From: Nymphaea colorata
Lineage: Eukaryota; Streptophyta; Magnoliopsida; Nymphaeales; Nymphaeaceae
Length of the DNA: 64,000 bases
Direction of reading: 5' to 3'
Assembly (NCBI RefSeq): GCF_008831285.2
Contig: NC_045141.1
Coordinates: 23,094,742-23,158,741, forward strand
Made by a program: the position numbers and the translations under genes. This document shows, in pieces, positions 36,301 through 48,419 of the stretch; within the stretch, counting starts at the first letter, position 1; each line of letters begins with the position of its first letter. Under the pieces are notes generated by a model that saw nothing but the letters and a program-made list of their open reading frames with translations, was not told where the DNA came from and made no database searches.

Positions 36301-38030
36301 TCTCTTTATAAAATTGGAACACTTTCCATAAGATAATTTGAAAAGTCCATGCTTCAGCTTTTCCTTTTTGAAGTTTTCAAAACCTAACCCCCAAAAAATG
36401 CCCAAAAACCACAGACTCACCATAAAAAATGAACAATGAGAGGCCACTGCTCTCTCTCTCTCTTTCTCTCACACACACATCTGGCTGCTGGTGGCCAGTG
36501 CACATATCCATGGGCCTGAGTGAATGAAAGGTCTAGCAATCCCTTGGCCTTGATAACCAGAAACCATATATAGCTGGCTCCCCTGTAATAATTTTCTGGT
36601 TCAGTCCCTTCTAGCAACCTAATTACCTACATTTTGTGGATCCAGGAAATAGCGTAAATAAGATAATCCTCTTACCATCCTTCATCCATTAGCATGGGTG
36701 CAAGCAGAAATGATAAGTAGGCTACTCTATCAGGCTTAAATTACATGGTTTTAATATGAAAAAATACTCATGTACAAGAAAAACAAGGGCAAAACTGCTC
36801 ATCATATCTTTTTATCCCTTTCTAGAATAACAACTTTAAATTGACAACAATAATAATGTAGTTACTAAGTGGGGCATTTTGGGGTAACAGGAATGTCTGA
36901 CAACCGCGAGCCTCTATATTCTTTTTTGATGTTTTTTTGTTATTTCACAGTTATCACAAAAAAGAAAAGGAATCATCATGCAATGATTATTCAACAGATA
37001 TTTTATTATTGTGGAAGAGTGAAATTATATGCACAATCAAGTATAGCAGGTGACCACTAATGCTTCATCGGATAGACCGGCTTTTTAAATTTCTAGGATA
37101 AGAAAACAGAGAAAATAATGCCCTTTAAAAATGGAAAAGGCTTAACTGTTTAAAATGCTGAGTATTTGGAATGGACCTTTTGAAGGTTGAAACATTTCGG
37201 AATATTGGTGGGTGCAGATCAGGATCATCTGTAACTATAGGGGCATTTTGAATCTCGTGCTTGGCATATAGAAGAGCCTGATCTGGGGGCATAAATCCCA
37301 CTTCATTCTACAAGTCATAGAAACAAAGAAGAGTGTCCTTCATAAAGCTCATCGTGTCAGTCAAGCAACGGTATCAACACTAGACTGTATTCACCTTTGT
37401 ACGAGAATCTGCCCGAGTACGTTTAGGAAAAGACAACGCTGTAGGTGCTTTCAGCTTCGACTTTGGTATGTCATTCTTCGGACGGATTGTTTTATTCCTA
37501 TTTGCACCTATTGGAATGAAATTGGAGCGTGAATTGGACATCCTTGAACCTTCCAGAATATTTTGTGCCAACGAAGAGCCAGAAGCTTCCTGTTTACTGG
37601 AATTTTTAGCAGTACCGTTATTCTCATAAACAATTTCTGAAACAGGTTCAGCAAAATCTGACACTCTAAGACCATCATCGCTTGGTGGCGTATTGGGGCT
37701 TGTAACACTTGTTGTGTTAGATATAGTGGAATTGAACAAAGTAATTGCCTGAGGTGCTACCCGTGTGGCCTGGTCTGCAGGCTGGTTCACTGGAAACGAT
37801 ACTGCAGGCAGTTGTTCATCTCTAACATTAGAAGGCACAGTTCCACTCTTCCGTGTTGTGTTGTTTGGAGTCTCAAATGTAGTAACTGTAATTACAGAGA
37901 ACAGAGGCCGAAATGCTGCTGGATGAGGAAGTGAACAAGTCTGAAGTACGGCACCAGCAGTAGTCACAATTGCTATGACTAAGATTATTTTCTTTGTCTC
38001 AAATCTCCAATGCATTGGATGAAACTCCAT
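33345..38030 (-). CDS. Exostosin-family glycosyltransferase (GT47), type II membrane protein
   Basis: Predicted Golgi enzyme transferring a sugar to a cell-wall glycan; substrate not inferable. Exons in transcript order: 37395-38030, 37177-37307, 34137-34485, 33345-34022, total 1794 nt, 597 residues. Residues 1-14 are cytosolic, followed by one membrane anchor (about 15-32, IILVIAIVTTAGAVLQ). Residues 33-230 form a Ser/Thr/Pro-rich stem with several N-glycosylation sequons (NNT, NGT, NSS). The exostosin domain spans about 264-570: KVYIYPDGERPIFHTPELKG, YASEGWFMKLM, DPEKAHLFYLPY, RGADHFLVACHDWGPYT, RSILAFFAGNMHGRVRP, KSSKFCICPMGYEVNSPRI and EAIYNECVPVIIADNFVLPF. This matches the plant group containing At5g03795 and At3g07620. 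The ATG has A at -3 and G at +4. A start-stop AUGUAA lies just upstream. Confidence 0.93.
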
Positions 38031-38032
38031 TT

Positions 38033-38038
38033 TTACAT
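38033..38038 (-). promoter_or_regulatory. Minimal AUGUAA upstream ORF, 2 nt before the GT47 start
   Basis: The minus strand reads CTGATGTAAAAATGG: an ATG directly followed by TAA, then two A's, then the main ATG. The upstream ATG has a weak context (C at -3, T at +4) and the main one is strong. Whatever the leader splicing, this hexamer must be in the mRNA if 38030 is the start. AUG-stop elements of the same sequence mediate boron-dependent ribosome stalling and mRNA decay in Arabidopsis NIP5;1. Function here is inference. Confidence 0.6.
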
Positions 38039-38072
38039 CAGGGTGAGATTTTGCCTACCTCATCGCAGGAAC

Positions 38073-39307
38073 CTGGAATTATGTAGGAATGAGATGAATT
38101 TCTAAAAGGCACGTGGTATAGCTCATTAAAACGCTTGCAGATCAGAAATCCATCAAAACATCAGAGAAAAACATTAAATATGCTCCACAGTCAATGTTGT
38201 ACGGAGGACTCCCTCGATGCGCAAAAAAATCAAACAAGGAAAAATAATGAAATCTACATCATGAACACAGGAAACAGTTGAACAAGAAACAGGCCGGTCA
38301 CAAGGATGTAAGAATTAACCAAATGCAGAATTTTGATGATTCCTTCAACTGCAAGATAACACTTGTTGGAGTATAGGTCATGCATACACACACACACACA
38401 CGTGCACAAACACGCATGCACAGAATATAAATGTATTATACAAATGTAAAAGTAAATGAATAGATGTTAAAGATATATTTTGTTAAAATAATGCAAATAA
38501 AAGGCTAAACTAAGTTGTTGATAATCCTCATGTATATCAACAGGACAAAGCAACTCGAGCCATGAAATAGCCTAATTAGACTATACAACCAATTGACTAT
38601 AGCAAAGATACTCCTTTTATATACATATGTATGTGCATATCGATCTTTAGCATTCACTAATAGAAAAGAACGATAGGAGTACAAAGAAGTGGCCATTCTA
38701 ACTAGATCTTGCAAACTATATCTATACTGACTGTACAGAAACGTAGGAGGCTAATTCCTAAAGAAATTGAGACCCCGGTCATTCAGACAGTTCACTACCT
38801 CAATGAATTATACTAATAATTGTAAAATCTACAACACACAGGTAAGGCAGAATAGAATGAAACTACTTCAAAAAGCAGCAAATCCAGAGAATTTAAAGAA
38901 AAAAAAAAGTGGTAATGCACATAGGGTAAAACTTAAAAGGAACATGAAGCATGAGGCACGATACTGTAGATTTGTACACTTCATAGAATAAACATACGCA
39001 AAGATCTAAGTCCTGAAAACTAGAAAACAATGAAAACTAAAATTCCTCGGTGAAGAAACAATCTATTCCACGCAGGAACTACAAATGATACAGAAACAAC
39101 GACAGGTTATAAAAGCCGACCAACTAAAACACAATTTCTACCCTACAACTTGAACCAGAAATGAAAAAATAGTAAATAACCAACAGGTACATGTACTGCA
39201 AGCGATGCACGTGATTATTCCGCAACGAAAACTGAAAGAACGTGAAGATTCCATGAAAGGACATGTGAACGAAGATAGAAGCACAAAGAACAGAGAAAGT
39301 AAACAAC
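38073..39307 (-). other. Probable leader (5' UTR) intron of the GT47 gene
   Basis: On the minus strand a donor CTGCAAG|GTTGTT (39308/39307) and an acceptor AATTCCAG|GTTCC (38073/38072) would join a leader exon (about 39308-39670) to a 42-nt leader exon that carries the start codon context. It contains a (CA)n run at about 38388-38402. The assignment rests on splice consensus and the distant TATA box only. Confidence 0.55.
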
Positions 39308-39700
39308 CTTGCAGCACTTCCCTCACCACTTGATCCGTAATTTTCATCTCTTTAGCAGACAACACGTAGAATCTGAAGCTTAGAGATCTAGAAAAGTTAA
39401 GCAGATCAAGAAATGGAGAGCTAAAAAGAAGAAAGACCGATCACCGGGGATCCCTCTAGCGATCTTCTGCTTGCTCGAGAGAAAAAACACAGGAAAGAAC
39501 ACCGACCTCGGAATTAAATCGTGAAAAAAAAGAAAGTTGAAGTCCACCAAAAAACTTAGATGGAACGAAGTAAATGTAGAAGTTGAAAGCTAACGGTGGA
39601 AAATAAATAAAACGAAAAGGAGGAGGAATGTGGGGGCCAGCTCACAATCGGAGGGGAATTCGGTTGCATGCAAGAACGGAAGAGTCAGCAACGGCAGCCA

Positions 39701-39708
39701 TATTTATA
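39701..39708 (-). promoter_or_regulatory. TATA box upstream of the GT47 leader exon
   Basis: The minus strand reads AGTATAAATATGG, a strong plant TATA box. It would start transcription near 39670, consistent with the inferred leader exon. Confidence 0.55.
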
Positions 39709-39907
39709 CTCCCGCGAAATCCTTCTACAACCAGGCCCGGCTTGTCTTTAAACCACGTAAATGCCACTCTGCTTTCAGATCTGGTTCACGCACCCGTGGA
39801 GCGTGGATACTAGTCCAGATCCACTGGACCCGAACCTAGCGATATTTGAAATGACGAGTCTCGGTTGGTCTGATTTTAACTTGTGCATTGTATTAGTCTA
39901 TTTGGGC

Positions 39908-40029
39908 GTTTGATGAGGTCGGGATTGTAGAATTGTAGAAATAAAATTCTCATCTTTTATGAAATAAAAATTGCTTTATCAAACAAAGAATATTGATTCC
40001 GAAATTATAAAATCTACAGTTCATCAAAC
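39908..40029. mobile_element. Short MITE-like element with 9-bp inverted ends
   Basis: GTTTGATGA (39908-39916) and TCATCAAAC (40021-40029) are perfect inverted repeats about 120 bp apart. The inner part is AT-rich and partly self-complementary (TAAAATTCTC against AAATTATAAAATC). The GGGCGTTTGATG start resembles ends of short hAT-like elements. No clear target duplication. Confidence 0.4.
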
Positions 40030-41458
40030 TAAGGATCGTAGGTCTTACCTACTATCCATACTTAAGATCCTTATTTTGCTTTTTTATTTTACTTTTTTAC
40101 GTTGAAGAATGCCAAATTTAATGTTAAAGGAAGGAGAGTCTGTTCTTAAACCATGATTCTCAAATATAAAAGATGTTAGATTCGAAACCATCAAACACCC
40201 TCAACAGCACGGTTTTCTTTCGTTGGAATGGAAAGGAGAAAAAAGAAAAACAACTCCTACGCCCGACTTGATTACACTTCGAACGTTCCCCAAGTTCGAC
40301 GGTCAAACACGTCATTGGTATTGGTCTCAACAGATGGGCTGGGCTGGACCGCTGGTGCAAAAGCGGCCCCAGTATGTAGAAGGAAAAATGAAAATATTTC
40401 ACCTGGAGCCCTTTCTTCGATCATAATTCTGAAGTGGGAAAATAGTTTCCTTAATTACATGCCCCCACTGGTTTGCAGAAATTGGATTTTAAAAGCAGAA
40501 AATGTATAATTAATTTTTAAAAAAATCTTAATTTTTTTTTAAAAAGTTGCAAAATAATTTGAATTGGCTGGCGAATCGGATTGGTTTGCCATCGATCTGA
40601 TTCGAGTCAGTTAATTAAAACTGAGGCTTTAAGATAAACGTTGTTGTTATAGAACTCACAGCAGGTAGAACGGCCGCCATGTGAATCGTCATAGTTTGAT
40701 TCTCATCGGGCATTCTGCCTTGTTGGAGATGAAGTTACAAGTAAAGAGGTATACTCAAAAGAGTTCCCTTGCTGCTTCGACTTCTGCCGTTGCTTCAAGT
40801 TTCTGTTTCTAATAAATATTTTAAAGAAGACGTGGGATTTGGAAAACATTGAGAAGGCAAGACACGTTTTCCATATTCTTATCACAAGTTAGATCCAAAG
40901 ATTCCAAACTGAACTGAGATCTCCCCTATAAGATAGGGTCTGAACCCGGTTTTGGCGGATCTGTGGTTGAAGTCATCACGATCTAGGTCCAGGTCCAAAA
41001 CCGAGGTCTGACCCGAACTAGTTGCACGTCAAAACCAGGGGCACGCAGACAAGCTACTAAACATTTTTGGGATCCGGGAAGCGAGGAGGAAGGTGACCTT
41101 TCTTACCCTTGGAACACGCAGTCCATTCGGTTGGTAGTTGCTACAAATGCGGGGTAATCGGAAAAGCATGCACTTTAAAGTAAGATACGTGCAAACATCC
41201 ACATAGCCTGAACTCCGGAAACAAGAGAAAGAAGAGGGGTAGGATCTTGACTCCTCATAATGGCTCTCAATTTTCCTGGTTCAAGTATTCCAGTCACACT
41301 ATGTATCAGAAATACTTTCATGCATAATAAGCACCATGGTCGACCATTTCCCTTTCTCTCGTTTGCGAAGCTACAAGGATGAAAAACCAACTTCCAGCAT
41401 TATGTACATATAAATCTTTCTTTAGAATCAGAAATTACATTGTTCACTTTTGGCCATT
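40030..41458. other. Intergenic region between the GT47 promoter and the next gene
   Basis: No supported gene. The region at 40920-41040 (AACCCGGTTTTGG, GGTCCAGGTCC, CCGAACTAG words) resembles degenerate plant repeat DNA. The lower part should hold the 3' UTR of the minus-strand gene that ends at 41459. Confidence 0.45.
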
Positions 41459-44400
41459 TCATGGTTGTTGGCAGCCATTGAACAAGCAACTTGAACGGTG
41501 ACTACGTGAAACAATTACAATAAGAAGGACAATTACTGAAAGCATGAATGAGGATCTCACCGCCTCTTCAAAGGCATCTTCCTTCTTCCCCTTCTCTAAT
41601 GGTTGGAAAATATCAGCCAAGAGATCAGCAATTCTGTCAATAAACTTCATGACCCTTTCCTTTGCCTTCTCCAAAATCCACCTCAGAATTTTGATGGTTG
41701 GATCCTTGTCTGAGCTGTGGTTATCTGGAAGTTGATTTCCATCTTTCCCCCACAAAATCATAGTGAAGCATAAATCAATACACATAATTTATTTTCGTGA
41801 AAGACGAAGGAAGAGGACATGAGATTGAAGGACAAGAAATAGACCTGCGTAAAATGAATCTTGGAACTCCCGTACCGCCTCATTTTTCATAACGGCATCC
41901 CAAACTGCCTTGTCGGAAGCTAAAGAAACAACCATTTTCTGCACGTAAACAAAGAGGCTCAGAATATCGAGAACATTAATTTTTATGAAAATCCAGCGGC
42001 CAAAAAGAGAGATGGCAAACACATATGGTAAAAGTTGCTTAGAACAATCAAGAAAGCTTGAATATGTTGCTGTAACTCTCATTTAACTGCCAAGGTTTTA
42101 AACCACCTGGTTGGCCCGTGGGAAAATCCCAATACAAAATATCACAAAAACTGTGCCTGATACCATGATTACTGGAGACACTTATTTCAGAGCATTTTCT
42201 AAGAAATAACCGAGTTGAGCAGAGTATCATAACTTCATAAGTAATTATGCCACCTGGAACTAGACACCTATTTATACACTTGTTTGGGAAGAGAAACTAT
42301 GATTGATATAGTGGGTTGCGTTTTAGTTGTCCTCAAAGCAGTCGGAGTTCAAATCTCATGAGCACCACCATTAGGCCTGGTGGTGTGGTGGTGTGGGTAC
42401 TAGCCTTAGAGTTTTACATACGGTTTGACCAAGTCTCATGTTCCAGTGCAGCTTTTCTCATGTTAGAAACGAGGAAAAAAAAACATTTCAGCTGACATTA
42501 CAACTGTATTTCTAGTAATTCACGAAAACATCACCATGTCCAAAGGTAGTATGTGTTGCATACTGGAACCTTTCCCAAACTTCGATAAGAGAACCTGGTC
42601 ACTGGTAGTGGTGTACGGTGTACTTACCTTAAAGATCTATATGTTATCTGTTAAAGCGGTCTCCTGGAACTCCAGCATAAGTATAATGTATAAGTCAAGA
42701 CTCCAACATGGTTTCTCAGATCGCTCCCTTTTTTGGGTTTTCCTTGACTCAAGAGTAGCCAAGTGAAACCATTGTCACCACTAAGAGCCATTTGACTTGT
42801 AAATAAGTAGCAACTTGCCTTCTTTCTTTTGAAAATGTAAACATTTCTTTCTATACGACAGAAATTACTTCATTCATCAGATAAAACAGGTTCTCAATTT
42901 TATCACCAACTATTATGCTAAGACACTTTATGAAGCTTCCTCAACTTTTTTCAAACAGGATGAACCTCGTGGTTGGCTTGCTTGATCATTGCTTTGATCA
43001 GAAACCAGTGCATAAATGGAGCTCATTTCATTGACTACACCAAATCCAGGTAATCCTGGCATGCTGTCAGAACAAAGCCTCAATTTGCATGGTTCACTCA
43101 ATCGTCAAGCATCACAAACCATAACTTATAGTAACTGCAATCCAAGAAGGCTGCATGAAAATACTGGAATCCATTGACGTCGAAGGCCTCTATCTAGATT
43201 CAATACCATAAAGGGTGCCAAGTTGCAGTTTCTATAGTTGAATCAGTTGGACCATACTTCTTACTATAGCTACAGGCCCTCAACATGAATGCAAGCAAAA
43301 TCTATCCATCCTGTAATCCCTGATAGGATACTTTTTCCATTCAAGGAGGCACTTGTCAGAACTTCGGATGCAAGCTCTTGTATATGCAGAAAGAATTATT
43401 ATAGTCTAGTGTAACCAGTTGAGTGTAAATTGTGGTAATGGACGAAATGAAGCAGATTCCGCAGCCATCAGAAATTTTTTCACTAAGGGTAAACATAGCT
43501 CCATTCTGAGGCATTCGTGATGGTTCTATAGCAACGTAACATTTAACAGTTAACTCCAATTGAGCAGTGTAATGTATTTGGTATGGCCATATAGGGAAGA
43601 AGAAGCTCTAATTAGTCATCCTGCAGCAATGCCCTATTTATGAGATCTATCATGCTGCAATAACCTGGTGCCGAGAATGTTGGAGATGAAGAGTAGAAGC
43701 ATGACATCAAGTTGTTTCCATGATTGGGGCAGTCAAATGCGTAGCAAGTAATGTATTAAAAGCCTTTCTCTGATCTTTTGCATGACACCAAGTGCCAATA
43801 AATTGAAAGCTATAAAATAAATTTGGTCCATCAGGCTTTGGCTGCCACATGGGAAGAATAGAATAACTCATTGGATTATTGAAGAACTGATACTACCACA
43901 ATACTCAAGCCTACAAGTTTTCATATGAATACACCCTAATGGCCTTTGATATAAGATTATAAGTACTTTGCTAGGTATCTAGTGCTGATTATTAGTATAG
44001 TTTATGCATTGATAGCAACGCTCGGGAACCAAACATAAATTACTCAGAATGTTAATTTTGTGATGTAGAGTCCCTTCACAATTATTACAGCTGTGAGTTC
44101 CAATTTTAAATCATGCAACCCGACTCTGGCGATAGTATGACATTAATGTGATCTCATATTGCTAAATTAGCTAACTCTGTTCTTCTTACCACAGCCATTG
44201 TTAGACGTTTAGTTTATCATGCTTCTAAACGTTTATATACCTCTAATTGCTAACACAGACTCAGTCTCAGAGTCAGTTGGGAACAAAAAATTGACAGCAA
44301 TTTAAGTTGGAAATGGGATGGCACATGAAGAACCCAACCTGAACAGAAGGATCTGTATGCAGCAAACGAAATGCATCAAGAACTCTCTTACATCCATCAG

Positions 44401-45337
44401 CTTGCAGAATTCGGGGATTCTGGATATGCAAAGAAGGTTCAATCCAATCCAACTCTGTCTCAGAGGAAAAAGAACTGCTTGGGGAGGCGGCTGGATAGAC
44501 TCCCTGATCATAGACAGATTCTTGATTTCCCCATCGAGAATGAAATCCAGCATCCGAGTTTTCTAGACGCACAACAGGCAAGACAACACTAGAAAACCAA
44601 ATGCAACAAAAAAGGAAATAGATTAATCAAGTACCACGTTGGCACAATTTTTATTCAACCATGGTTAGCTAACACGGCAAAAATCATGTAAGAAGGAAAT
44701 AAATCAAACTCATTTTATCATGAGCAAAAGTTCAATACTGATTTAAGAACGGCGTCCGGTCTCTCCAATAAACAAACAACGCCACCATTTCAGCAATAAA
44801 AGGAAAACAGAAAAACTATACCAAAAAAATCCTTAGTTTGGTATCAAACCATGGAAAGCAACCAGGCTAAGCAATTGAGAGAGAAAGCGAGAGAGAGGTC
44901 AATTACTGTTGAAGGGACGCTACGGCTTGCTCTGCTTCGTCTATGGAAGGCACTGGCCCGAACTCCAGATACTTTGAGGAAGCACCGTTTTGAAATCCAC
45001 AATCGACCTCTTCGAATCCAACTGATTCCCAGTCCTCAGCATCAGAGAGGAAATGGGCAGACGGGCACCACCCTGTGTTCGACGATGCTGAAGCATTGGC
45101 ATGGACAGGCAGGATGAGCATGGAAGAAGATGAAGAAGAAAGGGAGAGGAGGCTCTTGGCGTGCCTCTTAACCGTGAGCACGCCGCCCACAAATGGCTTC
45201 TGAGCGCCGCCGATGGCAGCTCCAACTGCCCGGCCGGCTGTCCTCAGCATCCCGTCGACTCCACCTCTGTGCTTCCGATCTTTCTTCTGCCAACAGCCCC
45301 GCCCTTGGACTTTTTTCGCCTTATCCTTCTTCCCCAT
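41459..45337 (-). CDS. Uncharacterised plant protein with C-terminal membrane segment, 4 exons
   Basis: Family not recognised. Exons in transcript order: 44907-45337, 44339-44588, 41845-41938, 41459-41742, total 1059 nt, 352 residues, phases consistent. The start is the first ATG (45337); the open frame runs a few codons further without one. The N-terminus is very basic (MGKKDKAKKVQGRGCWQKKD). A Gly/Ala segment follows (GRAVGAAIGGAQKPFVGGVL), then a Ser run. The middle is acidic with DxxE-like blocks (SDAEDWESVGFEEVD). Exon 3 gives a compact conserved-looking stretch, KMVVSLASDKAVWDAVMKNE. Exon 4 gives a charged helix (about 265-320) and a single hydrophobic segment near the end (SFMLSVIVLLIVIVS, about 325-340), suggesting a tail-anchored or peripheral topology. 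The last 16 residues are less certain because the stop could differ if a further intron exists. Confidence 0.72.
42305..42420 (+). mobile_element. tRNA-derived SINE-like relic
   Basis: A GGTTGCGTTTTAG segment followed 30 bp later by GGAGTTCAAATCTC resembles the split A and B boxes of a tRNA-type RNA polymerase III promoter. A GT-rich body (GGTGGTGTGGTGG) follows. It lies in intron 2 of the uncharacterised gene (41939-44338). No poly(A)/poly(T) tail or target duplication confirmed. Confidence 0.35.
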
Positions 45338-46480
45338 GATGACAAGAGAACTCAAACGGTAAGCCTATGCCCTATGAATTGACTGGCACGGATAGTTTCC
45401 TACAGTTCATCTTTAAAACAAAGTTGCAAGATTCCGTATCATTTTCTACAAGATCCCGTATCATTTTGTAAAACCAGTTTGACATGTTTCATCATTTTAT
45501 AATGATCGTTTTTTCTTTCTCAATTGATTGAACCTTATTAACTATCATAGATTTTATTTGTGTCGTTAATTAAGTGTTTATATGTATAAACAGGCTTACA
45601 TTACGTGGGTGACGCACATAAGCTGATACGCCATTATTGACAAACCGATACAGAGACAAGGGACAACAGCGGAACATCTAATAAACCGTTCAAAATTTTC
45701 TCCTACTCTTGTAACTATTTGCAAGTTTTAACAAATTCGTCCTTCTAATTCTATGTGAGCATATGTGGTAGGACCGAAAAGTGAATGGTGCCAAGCTTTT
45801 AAAGACCTGAACCAAGAAGGTTCCATCCAATCAAACAAGATGGCTAACACAGTTAGGATGTGATTGTCTGATTGATGCCTTTCATGCACGAGGGGAACGA
45901 TTGCAAAATGATTAGAATGAAGCCACAGACGGAGAGATCCAGAAGGGGAAGGAAAGGAAAACCAGTTTTGATTCTAGAAGTCAGTCTCTATCATGGTCTT
46001 TAGCGTCACCAGCACGTACCCTTAACCATATCAGCTGTATAATTGATAGAGAGCAACAAGTTATCCTGTTGGAGAAGTTCCTGGTTAGGGGGAGCCAAAA
46101 TTTTAACTTCAAAGCAAGATGGGTGCCCACTACAACAACAAACATACAACCTTCAAATATAACCCTTGTCCTCTTTCATTGTTTATTTTTTATTACATAA
46201 GTCATTTCGTAAAGAAAGAGATGGAAACAATCGTCTTGGGATGACGTATTTATAGGAGCCAATATACACGTTTCGTTGCACGTCGCAACACACAATCTTG
46301 TTACAGTTAAAACGGACAACTCATAAAAGTTTAAATCTAATCATTATAAATATGAATATTGCAATCACAAGACACAAAGGGACTATGTAGGAAAGGAAAA
46401 TTCATACAATCCTGAATTTTTTATTTTCCCACAAACATGCTTATCGTTTCAGAATTTAGGCTTTGTGCTTAACTTCACGT

Positions 46481-46730
46481 AGCAGTTTATATGTTTACAT
46501 ATAAGAGATGAGGGCGTGAAAGCATGTCTCACCCTCTGGACATGCGTCACGGCATTCACATAGCAGTTTATATGTTTAGGTATAGGAGGAGACAACATGA
46601 AAACCCGTCCCACCCTATGGACAGACACCCCAACATTCACATAGCACTAGCAGTTTATATGTCAAGTAGGTGAGGGCATGAAAGCCTGTCCAACCTATCC
46701 TATGGACATGTCTTTTCCTCCCTGGCTACT
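46481..46730. repeat. Three diverged tandem units of about 81-87 bp
   Basis: Units start at about 46481, 46562 and 46649, each with AGCAGTTTATATGT, then G-GGGCATGAAAGC-TGTC-like text, then CACCCT-TGGACA. Divergence of 15-25 percent by eye indicates an old array. Confidence 0.75.
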
Positions 46731-47139
46731 ATGTGATAATTTCAAATTCAGTTTACTATTTATGTATAATGTGATTATACAAAAGATAAATTTACCGTTT
46801 ATACTCACCAAGTTAAAGTTTCTGATGTGGCCAATGCTTGCTTGGGTTTATATACTTAAATTTCGGAACTGCCCAAATAAGTTGAAACGCCTGTTCTGAA
46901 CAGTCATCTTCTGTAGTTCTGTTCCCGTTCATTCCAAGATTTCATAAGCCAGTCTATCGTAAAAGCCAAAACTTACCAGACCAACATGTGAGGGTCGCGT
47001 CTTTTGCCGAATCTCTTTCCTGTAAACTCCAAGTTAGAGATGCTAGAATGCAGGAAAGCAGTGGATGTCAACAAAGGGGCTGAATAACAAGAGGAAAAAA
47101 AGAAGGTAATTTAATATACGGTTTGCTTGAATTAAGATC

Positions 47140-47235
47140 TCATGAGTTGGGTAATGCAATCAGTTGGGTTGAGTGGCGTGTTGTAGCTATGTTCTTAGTT
47201 CGATTCTTAAAAGTACCATCTTAATGGTGTATTGA
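47140..47235 (+). mobile_element. tRNA-derived SINE-like relic
   Basis: GGTTGAGTGGCG and, about 30 bp on, TAGTTCGATTCT resemble pol III A and B boxes. Its structure parallels the relics at 42305, 58376 and 63140. Confidence 0.35.
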
Positions 47236-47795
47236 GAAATAGTGCCATTATCAAGTCAAGTGGAGGGGTTCTTGTCCCACTTCTTTTGTCTCTTTCCACT
47301 CCTCCAGGTGGACCAAAAATACGAAGGCAGGTGGACATTGAACCATTTTTGAAGATCAGGAAAAACATATCTCTTAAGTCAGAAGATGAAAAAATCTACA
47401 AGAGCAGAATAAGACCACTCATTTCATCATGCTCACGGCTCACCCTCTAAATAAAAGAAAGCCACACATAGGAGACTCCCACGCGTTGGAGAAAGAAAGC
47501 AATGAATTGTGGCGAGGGTTGGATGATGAAAATACTGAGATGTGTTTACATGTGAACCCTCCAAATTCAACAATGAATATAATAGTGGAGAAAATGATGA
47601 AATAGATAGCTGAAATACTGGAATAATAAAAGATAATTCAACAATGAAATTAAAAATGGAGAAAATAATTGCATTCCAGGGAGGAGGAAAGGCATTCTTA
47701 TTTTTGACGGCCTTTTTAGATTTGTCTGCAAATTTTAAGGTAACATAACGTTTATCGAACAGAAAAATGTCGCTTTCACTCATCCGAAGATCCAG

Positions 47796-48240
47796 GAGAC
47801 ATATTTATACCGACGCCGTGCCGGCGTGCCCCCGATTTGATTCGGCACGGACACTGTGTTGACGGAAGAGGAGGTCTTGACAAAAGAAGGCCGTGCAAGG
47901 TGAGCCTGATTTGAATTCCGATCGGAAGATCTCAGGTTCAGGGTTTCTCGAATTCAGTGTTGGAGAAACCCTCTTCCCCCGCTGCAACGAGGATTTCTCT
48001 CTCCCTCTCTCTCTCCGCGCCTTGCCGGTAAGTCCGTATCTCTCTCTTAGCCGGCCTAGGATTTTGCCGGTCGAAACCCTCGGCTATCCGTCAGCGTTCC
48101 GTCACAGTCTCCATCTTCACCAGCCGAGGGTTTCACCCTTTCAACGCGCCTTCGTAACAAAGACGCTCTCCACTCGTAAAGCTTTTAACCGTCACTCTTT
48201 TTGTTTCCTTTCCATCTAAAAAGATTCAGTTAGAAAAATG
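47796..48240 (+). other. Possible upstream promoter/leader region of the cytochrome c1 chimera
   Basis: A TATA-like CATATTTATACC at 47796-47807 is followed by CT-rich DNA and a good donor GCCG|GTAAGT at 48029/48030. This could be a noncoding first exon, but there is no ATG-led coding exon here and no independent support. Confidence 0.25.
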
Positions 48241-48400
48241 AGAGAAAGTGCGGTGTTTATGACATTATGCCTTAAGCTAGGGGTATTTCAGTAAGAAGAC
48301 TTCGGCTTAAGTCCAGCTCACCCAGCCGACGGTCTGGATACTCCACATCAAATCGGAGAAAGGAGGGCCACGAGGGACGAAGAGCAGGACGAGCAGGAGC

Positions 48401-48408
48401 TAGGGTTT
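48401..48408 (+). promoter_or_regulatory. Telo-box in the leader of the L15-derived first exon
   Basis: TAGGGTTT, the plant telo-box typical of ribosomal-protein genes, starts 19 nt before the ATG at 48420. The intact L15 gene has the same element at the same distance (58651), and the whole stretch from the box to the donor differs by one base. Confidence 0.75.
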
Positions 48409-48419
48409 CCGAGCCGACG

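Larger units (their letters stand above)
45338..47790. other. Intergenic region upstream of the uncharacterised gene
   Basis: AT-rich DNA with no supported gene. The minus-strand frame at 47433-47783 (116 residues) has no recognisable family and poor coding character. Tandem units at 46481-46730 and a SINE-like relic at 47140-47235 are listed separately. Confidence 0.5.
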
